This document shows, one piece after another, positions 37,601-49,600 of a DNA stretch of 64,000 nt (the stretch's first letter is position 1; each line of letters opens with the position of its first letter). The notes under the pieces are model-generated. The model had not been told where the DNA came from and searched no databases. It saw nothing but the letters and a program-made list of their open reading frames with translations. The stretch is from the NCBI RefSeq assembly GCF_002288925.2, contig NW_022098043.1, positions 8,640,761-8,704,760 on the forward strand, read 5' to 3'. The position numbers were made by a program, and so were the translations under genes. This stretch comes from Delphinapterus leucas (Eukaryota > Chordata > Mammalia > Artiodactyla > Monodontidae).

Positions 37601-40600
37601 ACCCGGCTTTAGCCCACCGCTCCCCCCACACCTCCAGGAGAGGTCAGGCATATGCGGATTAATTTTGTGGGTCCCGGGATGCTAGTAACAGCCTTACCAC
37701 TTTGCCAGATGAAAGGGATGGAAATCAAAAGGGAGAGATGAAGGCTTACTCCTTCCATAAAGAATTCATCCCAAATCCTTATAATATATCCAAACGGGCT
37801 CCCTTAAACGATTCTTTCCAGTGTGAACCTCATTCCACTGGGGGCGTCGAGGGGTGGGGGACAGTCAAAGCCTCCCTCCCTTCATCTTCCTTTATGCCTG
37901 GCTCCTGCCTTCTCCCTCTCCCTTTGGCCACGTCTGTGTGTTTATCGTGCGCGCGTATGTGTATTTTTGGAATGGATTTCGTTTGTGTTAGATGCAGTTC
38001 ATATCATTTACTTCAAGGTCTGTTTTCTGGACTCGCAGTCGGGAGATCATTTCCTCCCTCGTTTCCCACCTTATCACTCACTGCACACGTGGCCCCCCCG
38101 CCAGGAGGGGGGAGATCCTTCCTTTTTGCTTCTCAAACTTTGGTCTTTGCAGCCCGGGAGAATCTCATTATTGACAGTGTGATAGGCCTATGGGAGTCTG
38201 TGATGTTGCCTTTCTGGCCGTTTGATGAGATTTCTGTGTAACTCCTAGAGGAGGGTGTTTGGAAAGACCTGGAAAGCACTGCCTGGGCCTGCCTCACCTT
38301 CAGAAAGCCCACTGTATGGAGAGGACAAAATGACAGAGGGGAAGCTGGGACTGGTTGTTCCCAGTGACAGTTGATCCTCCCTCATCGTACAAAAGGATTC
38401 TCCGTGGGACGCGTTGAAAGAGCTGGCCCTACTTGGTACATTTTAAGAATGTTTAGTTTAACAAAAACTCAGTTTATATATGATTTTCAAGGCCAAGGCT
38501 CTAGTGTAAAGGGACTCTTGCCGTTGTGAAGAACAGCCTATTCTCAACCCTTGGGTTTTCTTTTGAAAAGCTAAGGCAATCTCCAGACCGCCAGGAGCGC
38601 CAGGTGGTAAAAGTGTCACATCAGGAATCTGGCGTGAGCTGCTGAAGGAGTGATAAGAGCGGGTGACAAGATAGAAGCTGATTTACCTAAATTCTGAGTG
38701 ATAAGGGCAAGTGAGGGTGGTTGCAAACCATGTGACTGTACTTAATGCTACTGAACTGCACACTGAAAAATGGCTCAGATGGAAAACCTTATGTTAGGTG
38801 TATTTCACCACAATTTTTTTTTTTTTTTTAATTTTGGGAATTCCCTGGCGGTCCAGTGGTTAGGACTCCGAGCTTTCACTGCCGAGGGTGTGGGTTCAAT
38901 CCCTGGTCAAGGAACTAAGATCCCTCAAGCCGTGTGGCTCGGCCCAAAAAAAAAAAAAAAAAATTAAAGTAAATGAGGAAGTGTTTAACCATTGTTTACA
39001 GCTCTTCAGCTCCTTCTCTCTAGAGGCTGTGCTCTGAAGGAGACCGATGCTACTGTCCACTGCTACCAGGTGCCTGACATCACCACTCCCCACCACAAAC
39101 TCCTAAAATAGTGCCTGCAATGAGCAACTGGCTAGAAACAGGCACGGTGACTATAACGGCTGAGCCATCTCCAAAGACAATGCCTCACGCCCACCATTTC
39201 TACCTAGTCGTCAAATTGATCATCTACACGGGAATAACAGTGGACACCACTGACCAAGCCGTGTGCCAGACACCGCCCTGAACATATAACCTCACGCCAG
39301 CCCTGGGAAATCAGTATTATTATATTATCTCCATTTTAAAGATGAGGGAGCTGAGGCTCCAAGTTATTAAATAACCGACTTCAGTTCACGTAAAACCAAG
39401 ATTTGAACACAGATTTCTCTTGTGCCAAAGGTCAAGCCGCTTCCCCTGGACTGGTGATGCCCAGCCGTTCTGAACCTGAGCCCTTTCTAATGGCAAACAC
39501 TTCACAGCAGTCATCACACTTTCAGCATCTCCTGGTGGAAAAAGTATGTCATGACCACAGACTACCTGAATCCAGGAATTCTGTGGAGTTGCAACAGCAT
39601 CTGATACGGTCTTAGAATCATGACACCTGCTGTGTGAGACGGGAGACATTTAATTGGACGACAGCAGTTTGCAATTGTGTAGTTTCTTAGGCCCTCGAAG
39701 TTGCTGGATCTTTGCCCCCAGAGATGGGGCACCCTGAGCTGTACCATGAATCATCTGAAGGGTCTGGAGACCCTGAGCCTTCTTATTAGGTAGGCCAAGC
39801 CCAAGGGATTTTTTGTTAATACAGGTGATGTTGGGTGCTTCTTGGGAGGGTCACCGTGAGCCTCTGGGTCACACTGTCGGAAGCCAGCAGAGGAGACTGA
39901 GGCAGAGTCAGCTTTGGAAGGACCGGTCATTATTCTTGCCCACTGCAGACCGCAGTCAGTCACAGTAGCATCTGTTCCCCTGGAGCAGAGCTCTGGAAAC
40001 CAGCAATTGAAGAGCTGAGAACCCTGGTTAAATACTCTTCCATTTACTTTCAGCCAAGTCAGCACTCTTCATTTGCTTTTATCCAGTCTACAGAGATCCT
40101 CAACTAGAGCCTCTCGGAAGATGTTATACCGGGAGGAAAATTTTAAAAATTTAAAAAAATAAACTTTTTGCATGTATTCTCAACATGAAGGGTTGCTGAG
40201 TCCCACAGCTTGCTTTCATTCATCCCACAAATACTTACTGAGCAGAGCATCTGTGCCAGTTGCTGTTCTAGGCACTGGGGATTCCCTGGCTCAGCCCTTG
40301 AGGAGCTCACGTGTAGTAGGAGACAGATCATAGGAGAGACTGTGAAAGTAAAATAGGTAGTAAGTCAGATGGTCTCAAGTGCTATGGAGAAAAATACATC
40401 AGAGAAGGGAGATGGGGCACCTGGTAGGGGTGGGAGGTTGCATCTTCCTCCCTTTGGAGGGCGGCAGTTCAACAAAGATGTGAAGGATCAGGTCGGGGGG
40501 TGAGGCTTGTGGATGTTGGAGGGAAGCGTATCAGGAGGAGAGATCAGCAAGGAAAAGGCCTGGCATGTTCTGGAACAGGAAGGCCAGTGTGGCTGGAAGA

Positions 40601-43600
40601 GAGTGAGCAAGGGGAAAGTGTGGGGAAGGTCACGCAGGGCTTCGAGGGCTGTTGAAATGACTTTAACTCTGACTCCACAAGAGATGGATCCCACAGGAGA
40701 GTTTTGAGCACAGGAGTGAAATGATCTGACTTTCCTGCAGTGTCATTTACATATTACACAATCCCCCCATTTTAAGTGTACAATTCAGTGATTTTTAGGA
40801 AACGTGCAGAGTTGTACAAACCATCACCACGACCCAGCTGTAGAACATTTCCAGCACCCCCAAAAGGTACCTCATGCCTATGACTCAAATTTTAAAGGGA
40901 CCTCTTTGGGTCCCGTGTTAAGAATAAAAAAAAGAGAGACTTCCCTGGCAGTCCAGTGGTTAGGACTCAGTGCTTTCACTGCCGTGGTCCCAGGTTCAAT
41001 CCCTGGTCAGGAACTAAGATCCCACAAGCCACGGGGTGTGGCCAAAAAAAAAAAAAGGAATGAAAATAAGAGGTAAGAGCAAAGACAGTGTGGGAGGGTA
41101 ATGTTTCTCACCATACGTGAGTGAAAAAAAGGACTGAAAGTGGAGGGATAAAGACAGGACTAATAAAGCTTTTCTTTTGAATTGCCCCGGGGATGGAGCC
41201 TCCTTAATGCCAAAGGCATAAGAATGAAAGGCCTCCAGCTTCAACAGTAGAAGTACTATATTAATAACATACACAAGACTGTTTAAAAAATGAGCAATCC
41301 AAGCCCAAAAGCTGAACCTGAACTTGAGTCCTGAACTTGAAGGTGACTGGTGCACCTTGGATCCCTGACTATTTACAAAACTATGGAACTATATCTTAAC
41401 ACCTTAAAAATTCACAAGAAGAAAAGTTGGTGGTAGCAATATAGGAATAAATCCCAACATGTTTCAGCAAACATTCGTGGTCCCTGCAGGAAAAAGACAG
41501 TGAGGTCATCTTATGTTCGTTATTATTAAAATGTTAAATGCCAGTTTCTTGTGTTGGTCTTGAAAAGCGGGGGTATTCTGTGCTGAACTCATGTCATGAT
41601 GTGACGGATCATCTGTGCCCATGAAAGGGGACTGCTTGACACTAAAAGTGGTACCTGAGTGAGGATTCTCTGTATTTTACCTGGAAGGCTGAAATCTTCT
41701 GGTATTATAAGGTTTTGGACCAAACAGTGAATTTTGACCTTTTTTCTCCAGCATCTACTTCAACAGCCAGTTTTCCTAACCCAGGTTTCCCCTCCTGGAC
41801 CGTCTCATTCCGGGAACAGTACAGGATTCTCCCTTGGGTGGGTCTAAAATGATTCTCACCAACTTTCTTTAAGCTAACACCTGTGCATTACCAGGAGCCT
41901 GCCACGTGGCTTATCTCTAGGTATGCAACCTCCTAGAGAGCAAATCATCTTTTAAAACATAAGACAGGCACATCTGACTGTGGCAGCAGTCTGAGGATAA
42001 AGGGGAAGAGGTCTAGAAAGGCAGTTTAAAGCCAGGCTTCAGAGATAGGTAAATGTGTTTCCAGCTCGCCGCCTACCCTGACTTGGTTTGACTGTGCTCT
42101 GGACTGTTTTGTGAGATTCAGCTCCTAGTCTCAGCTCAGCAAAAGACACCTACCTTTGTTTGCTTTTCATAACACCTGTCCGATCGCTAGTCACAGGATC
42201 CTGACAGTTGCTCAGGGTAACCTGATAGGGAATGCTGCAGTTCCCCTGCCGGCCACAAGGAGGTCCCAGCCCTCCAGGCGTCGGCGCCCAGGGCTGCAAA
42301 GCTGTCCCAGCTGCTCAGATGGAGAGATTCTGGGGGACAGGGCAGGTGCCCTGAGTGGCCGGTGTCCAGAGAGAGCTGCTAAGCTCAGTTGTTGACCCTG
42401 GGCCCACAGCCGTTTGGCACCGTGGGAGCAATGATAACCCACCTGCGATCGCTGTGCTTTGAGTTGTTACCCGTAAACAGCAGAGAGAATGGCCCCAGGC
42501 CCCGACAGCTCCCCGTGCCGGGTTCTGGGCCCAGCTGTATTCTCACTACCTGTGTGACCGTGGGCATGCCCCATCCCCTCTGAGACTCCGTGTTTCCTCA
42601 TCTGCCGAGAGAAGGGGTCAGAATCAGAGCTACAGCCTTGCCAACAGCATAAGCACCTGAAATAGCCCTTACATCAAACAGTATCTGAGTCATCCTTGCA
42701 ATTCAACACAAACTACCAGCTTCCTAAAGTTTTCCATCCTTCTGCCAGATTATCCCATCCCTGGAAGCAGAGGAGTGAAATCAGAATTCTGTGCCCTGGA
42801 ATCTTATAACTCAGGGCCAGAGGAGCACAGGGGTTCTCAAACTCCTGTTAGCCTGGAACCGCTTACTCAGACAAACTCTGACACAACAGCCCAAGTGGAA
42901 AACATTTAGATGCACTCTGGTTAGAAACCGGAGCCCAGAGAGAGGAAGCCACCTGTCCTGTGTCCCTCAGCAAGAGAGAGTGGTAGGACTGGCTGAGCTG
43001 TCCCTCTGGGGCCCACTCCCCAGGAATGACACGGATCATGCTGCTGCCCAAACTTGGGGGGGCTCAGAACCTGTGGAGAGGCAGGGGCACAGGACAGGGG
43101 ACGGGGCGGGGAGACACTGGCTTCCACTGTGTGTTCACTACGCTGGGGTTTTCCCCACCATGATTTCATCCCCATAAAAAGACCACCAAGGCAGTACCAT
43201 AGCCACCTGTAGGCTCAGATAAGTTAAGTGACTTGTCTCAGAAGTCACTGAGCCGGGATTTGATCCCAGGGCTTTGCAACTGCAAAGCACATATCCTGGC
43301 TGTCCCAGGGGATGGCAGTGTATTTACTCACTCATTCATTCACACCTTTACTGAGCCCCAAGTATAGACTAGGCACTGTCCTATACAGCTGTGACCAAGG
43401 CAGCTGGAGCCCCGCCCTCCCTGAACCCAGATATTAGAGGAGGAGACAGACGTAAACAAGTGAGGTGTGACAAGAAGAAAAATAGAGCCGGGTCAGGGGG
43501 TGACTGGGGGTGGGGGTGCACGTGCGCCCCCAGGGGTCTAGAGCAGTGCTTCTCGAAGTGCGGTCTGCACTCCCATGTGTGAGCTGTTGGTTTCCAGAAA

Positions 43601-46600
43601 CGCTGCTTTGCTGATCTATACTTACGAGACAGACAGCCCATGGGCCAGCCCTCATCCACTGAGGAGGATGGATGCGCTCAGAGGAGCCCTGGCCTAAAAT
43701 ACTCTGAACCACTAGGTCAGCCCAGCTGCTGCGTGTACTCTGTGTCCCAGGACCCTGAGCCCCCCTCTCCTCTCCACGCCCACCTTCCCGCCAGGCTGTA
43801 CAGACCCCCGAGAACCTGTTGCAGAGGAAGGCTGTGGTGTCTCCTGCCCGGCACGTGCAATGCGCTAGGGGCCATCAGTCCCTTCTAAAGGGAGACACCG
43901 CATCTGAGTCCACGGCCAGTTGTGAGCTTCATGGAGGGGGAAATAGACCTGGGTCCCGATTTGGGCCGTGCCACTTACTGGCCCTGTGATCTTGAAAATG
44001 CCTTTGGTTTTCCTTAACTGGGAAATGGGGATGATGATGCATTGCAGGAATAGATCGGGCACTGGAGGGCCTGGAACTCAGTAAATGGAAGCCACCGTAC
44101 TGTGTGGGCATGTGTGTGTCTGTGTGCACGAATGTGTTTGCGCAGGTGCCTGAGCATATGTGTGCATGTCTGCATGAGTGTGGGTGTGCATATCCACGTG
44201 TGTGCGCATGTACGTGACATCCATTTCCTCCACCACCATTGGAGAGTCACTCTCAGGACCCGCTGTGGCCAGGGGTGCTGACAGTCTTTTCCGGGGTCTC
44301 TCTCCAGATTGCCAAGGGATCATCGAGGACGTTGTCCTGCTGGGCGCGCCCGTGGAGGGAGAAGCCAAGCACTGGGAGCCTTTCCGGAAGGTGGTATCTG
44401 GAAGGATCGTCAATGGCTACTGCAGGTCTGTCCAAACCTTGTGCCTGTGAGGAGGTGACAGTGCTTACTGAGCACCTAGTGTGTCCAGGCCCTGTGCCCA
44501 GGACACAGATGTTGGAGGCCAGGCCCTTGTCCTGGAGGATCCCAGGGACCGGTAGGACACCAGCCCTACTAGAAGCAAGGCCCGGGCCAGGTGTTCTGAC
44601 CTGGGCAGCATCCATCCCCATAGGATGATGGGCAGCAGGGACAGATCCTAAGAAAGATTTCCCTGTGTCGGGCCTGAGACCAGTTTACAGGATGACGCGA
44701 GAGGCCAGGCTGGTCACCGTGATCTGGGGGAAGAGGGTGAGTGGGATGAGACTGAAAAGCAAAGATTGGGCCGTAAATGGGGGGTCTTTGAACGCCGGCT
44801 GAGGAGCTCGCGCGTGGGTTATCTGGCAGCGCAGGAAGGGGGTGGGGAGTGTCCAGGCTGAGCTTTCAGAGCAGTGTCTTGGGGCAGGGCTGACAGCCAT
44901 GGGGGAGCCAGCACCCATACCACACGACAGACCCTCCTGCAAGAGAGGGGGGCTGTGAAGACTGACAGCTGTGGGGCTGGAAAGGGGGCATCCCTGGGCT
45001 TGGCTTTGAGGAGGACTTGAGAGGTTTCAGCCAAAGCCGTGCCCTCGACTCTGGGGAAGAAGAGAAGATGAAAGCACCCGCTGAGACCTCAGGAGATTGG
45101 CCTGAGAAGATGCCCGGGCCCTTCAGCCTCCAAATGAGGCAAAGGAGCGAGGTGACAGCGTAAACACGAGAATAGGGATTTGGAATCGCACAGACCTGGG
45201 TCTTAACATCGGCCTCAGTTTCTCCATCAGTGAAGGGGGGATAATAGTAGTGACTCCCCCCAGGGTTACGATGATAGTCCAGCGATTTACAGAGTTGCCC
45301 ATGGTGGGTGCCTGCTCCGTGAGTGACAGATGGTGTTACCGTTTATCAGCAGCAGCATCGAAGCGCCAACCTCGCGCCAGGCACTAGCTGGAACCTCAAC
45401 AGGAACAAGCCCCCACCTAGCCCTGTGCAGCCTCGCACGCAGCAGCACAAATAGGCAGGAAACAGGCAGCTCCAGGCTTGTCTGCGACACCCAAATCCAG
45501 AAGCTCTGAAACCAAAGGCTTTTCCCCAAGTGCAGTGCACACTCATTTAGCGACAGGAGGTGAGACCTGGGGAAGCGGCTGACTCACGGGGCTATGAACA
45601 TGAAGTGTCCAGCAGGGCGGCTGGAGATGCAGCGCTGGAACTGAGAGAGATGCAAACTGGAGCGAGGGCCAGTGGGATGTCAGCTTCGGCTGAAGCCAGA
45701 AGGACAGGTGAGATCATTTGAAAGGCACAGCCTAGAGAAAGAGGAGAGTGCTGGGTTCCTGATTCTAAGGAATATAGGTCAGGGTGGGAGGAGGGAGAGG
45801 CTCCAGCCTGAGGTTAAGGGCAACTCAGAATCATCCCACATACATGCCCAAGACGTCCTGCTGGACATGGGGCTACAAAGATGAACAAGAGGAGTTCATG
45901 TCTAGCAGAAAAGACACATATGGAAACAGACAGTTATTCAAAAAAAACCCATGAAAATGCAATAATGCAGTGATGGGGGAGTGGGTATGACAAGTATTAG
46001 ACTCTTACCACCTGCCAGATCCTGTCTCTGTTGTCATTTTCTCCGTTAATCGTGCCCCAAACCCTAAGGGGTTTGTATTATTAATCCCATCTTACAAGTG
46101 AGGAAACTGAGGCCCAGAGAAGTTAAGTCACAAGGCCAGTTAACTTTAATTTTGATCTAAGCCCAACCATCCCAAGTAGAACCTGCAACTGAATAGAAGA
46201 GATTTGGAAAGTCTTTATCATTTTGATAATTTAGCCCATGTCTAGTTCAGAGCTGAAGATAAAGATCGTCTTTAGCCTTGGATAGAGGGCATTAACCGGG
46301 ACACGGGAGTTCAGCCAATCAGTATGGCTTTATCACTCATATTCTAAGCTGAGTTCTTAGAATCAGGATAGGGTAGAAAGAACAAAGAAACAAAGACAAA
46401 GAGCTCATGCAAATCAATAAGAAAAAAAAATCTAATAAGAAAAATGGCCAGAGGGACTTCCCTGGGGGTCAAGCGGTTAGGACTCGCGACCTCCCAATGC
46501 AGGGGGCCCGGGTTCAATCCCTGGTCGGGGAGCTAGATCCCACATGCATGCTGCAACTAAGAAGTCTGCATGCCACAACTCAAGATTCCACATGCTGCAA

Positions 46601-49600
46601 CGAAGACCTGGCACAGCCAAAAATAAATAAATAAACAAAAATTAGAAAATGGCCAGGGACTTCCCTGGCAGTCCAGTGGTTAAGATTCCATGTTCCCAAT
46701 GCAGGGGGCACCGGTTCGAACCCTGGTCAGGGAACTAAGATCCCACGTGCCTCATGGTGCAGCCTAAAAAATAAAAAAAATAAAAAGAAAGAAAATGGCC
46801 AAAGGATATATAAACATGGAATAAATACAGTCAATAAACTTTTGGAAATGTACCCAACCTCATTATTAGTGAAATAAATGCAAACTAAAATCAGTAAAAT
46901 ACTATTTATCATCCATCAGATTATCAAACATCTGAAACATGAATAACATTCAGTGTTGGTGAAGATGTGGAGAAATGGGCGCTGTCATACACTGTTGGTG
47001 GCAGCTGAATTCAGTGGAGGATAATTGGCAATATCTATCCAAATTTTTAATGTGCCAATCTTCTGATCCCACAGATTCTGACTTCTGGGATCCTGCTGTA
47101 CTAGATACATGCACAGAGATGGATGCACAAAGGGGATCCTTGCAGCTTCATTTATAATTAAAAATTTAAAACAACCTGAATGACCGCAAAGAGGGGAACA
47201 GTTAAGGGGGAAAAAAGCAAGTGCGACAATACGTACTATGATCCCATTTACGAAGGAAAACGTTTCTGCGTGTGCATATGTGTATCTGTATGTCTGAAAA
47301 TGGACAGGCAGGTCCAGAGGGACCATGAGAAACTACTAACAGTGGTCACTCCTAAAGAGTGGACAGGGATTGGAGGTAGGGCTTAAAAGAGACTTTTTTT
47401 TAATTGATATGTAGTTGATTTACAACATTGCGTTAGTTTCAGGTATACAGCAAAGTGATTCAGTTATATATGTGTGTGTGTGTGTGTATATACATATATA
47501 TTTATTAATAAAAGAGACTTTAATTTTTTAAGTAAGGACAGTTTAAAAAATAAGAAAAGAGCATCCTAATGTCCATAGCAGCACTATTTACAATAGCCAG
47601 GACATGGAAGCAACCTAAATGTTCATCAACAGAAGAATGGATAAAGAAGATGTGGCACATATATACAATGGAGTATTACTCAGCCATAAAAAAGAATGAA
47701 GTAAAGCCATTTGCAGCAACATAGATGGACCTAGAGATTGTCATACTGAATGAAGATATTGCTTATATGTGGAATCTAAAAAAGGGGTACAAATGAATTT
47801 ATCTACAACACAGAAATAGAGTTACAGATGTAGAAAATAAACTTACGGTTACCAGCGGGTAAGGGGTGGGGGGAGGGATAAATTGGGAGATTAGGATTGA
47901 CATATACACACTACCCTAGATAAAATAGGTAACTAATAAGGACCTGCTGTAGAGCACAGGGAACTCTACTCAATACTCTGTAATGGCCTGTATGGGAGAA
48001 GAATCTAAAAAAGAGTGGATACACGTGTATGTGTAACTGATTCACTTTGCCGTACAGCAGAAACTGACACAAATTGTAAATCAACTCTGCTCCAATAAAA
48101 ATCTTTAAAAATTAATTAATTAATTAATTAAAAACAAGCAAAGAGAAGGAATGGCCACCACATTGATGGCAGACAGCCCTCAGTTAAAATCCTGGCACCA
48201 CCATTTACCACTCAGGTGGCTTTGGGCAAACAAATCTGAAGCTCAGTATTCCTGCCTATAAGATGGGAATAACAGTCCCTCCTGCACAGGGGTTCTGGGG
48301 AGATTAAATGAGATTATGTAAGATAAAGGCTGGGGCTTTATACGTGCCCAATAAGCGATAGCGGTTATAATTATTATTACTGGGCATATTCGCAGCACAC
48401 GATTTTTTTGATCCTTTCATAAACAGCAAAGGGAAAGAATTAAAATTGCATGTGTGCAATATGAAAGCAGCAAAATCTTATTAAACCCATCTGTTCCGTT
48501 GAGAACCTGAGGCTAGTAAGTTTGGTTTTCCATTATTTTGTGAGATCCTGAGCCATCTCTCTGGAGAGAAAAAGGAGGAGGGGGAGAGGAGGAAGAAGGA
48601 GAGAAGAGGGAAGGAATGCACAGACCAAAACAATAACTGTAATTTTTTGATTAAATTAAGCACTGACCAGGAATTCATATTCTTGGCCCCCAGAAGTGTT
48701 TTAGTTGCCGTAAACCTACTTAAAGACTGGGAGTGGAATGAGGGGCTGGGGGGAGCTTCAGGCCAACACTCCCAAACTATATACGTTTATAAATTTATCA
48801 TGTACATTAATAAAGCTCTTTGCAAGTTTGTTAACTTGCTTGGGCTTTCACGAACCCCCTGGAAGCCAACCGGGCGAGTGTTCTGTCCCCTATTATACTG
48901 TGAGGAAACTGAAGCTCAGAGAGGGTCAAGTGCCTCACCAAGGCCACACAGCAGAGCCAGGATGTGAACTCAGGTGAGACTGTCTCCCTGATAGTTGGGA
49001 TATCTGCAATGAGAGGGTTTTGTTCTGAGCCCCCGGGGGACTCCCTGTGTGATCTCTGCTCCAGTACTGTGTGGGGATAATGGCAGAAGGGACGGGGAGG
49101 ACCCCCTGCCCACAAGTGGTTCCAGGCCTGTGAGCAGCCACGGCACACCCTTCAACAGGTCATGCGGTGTGAATCAAGGTTCAGTTGTATGCATCCGCCT
49201 GGCCTGGAGGGCCATCGACGCCTGGCTAGCTGGGCACTGCACCCACCTCCCACCCCCGAGGGAGTTCCCGATTCTGCTCAGGATACAGGATGCAGCACTA
49301 AGGCACAGTCCTGCCCTCAACAAGCTCTCTGCCCGGAAAAAGAAAAGACCCAGGAACGGACACACGGAGGACGTGTAACAAAGGTCACAAGAGGAGCACA
49401 CACCAGTCACATGAGGGACAGAGGATTAATACTATCAAGTGGAAGGGCTCAGGGGCACTCCCTGGAGAGGTGACATGCAAGCTGAATTTTGAAAAGATGG
49501 ATAGGAGCCCATCAGACCCTGGAAGAGTAGGCGGAGCAGGAGAGAGGCCACACTGCCCACGAAGGCCCAGAGCGGCAGGTATCATCGTACCCGGTACCTC

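Larger units (their letters stand above)
32809..38835 (+). other. TMCO4 intron g/h, fourth part
   Basis: MIR minus near 32830-33020, single-copy sequence to 34000, a long AT-rich LINE block (34000-35515), an MLT1 LTR (35970-36481), MIR plus (37010-37205), then single-copy sequence (37260-38710) and an L1 tail (38730-38835). Confidence 0.6.
38964..44307 (+). other. TMCO4 intron g/h, last part
   Basis: MIR minus (39165-39430), L2 minus (40190-40735), an L1-derived fragment (40740-40890), CHR SINE (40937-41056), MIR plus near 42500-42620, MIR minus near 43170-43290, L2 minus (43320-43500), a hAT-like MITE start near 43537, MIR plus (43935-44090) and a TG-rich tract (44103-44217) before exon h. 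41060-42150 holds nothing I recognise. Confidence 0.6.
46390..47565 (+). mobile_element. Old L1 ORF2/3' fragment, broken by three insertions
   Basis: Parts at 46390-46452, 46792-47395 and 47521-47565. Words in L1 order: CAAATCAATAAGAAAAA, CAAAGGATATATAAACATGG, GAAATAAATGCAAACTAAAA, GTTGGTGAAGATGTGGAGAA and CATACACTGTTGGTGG. No open ORF2 remains. Two SINEs and a small inverse L1 tail have inserted into it. Confidence 0.8.

Noticed and set aside
37702..38241. 179- and 119-codon overlapping open frames
   Set aside because: Frames overlap in different registers with no homology and no exon-like splice sites.
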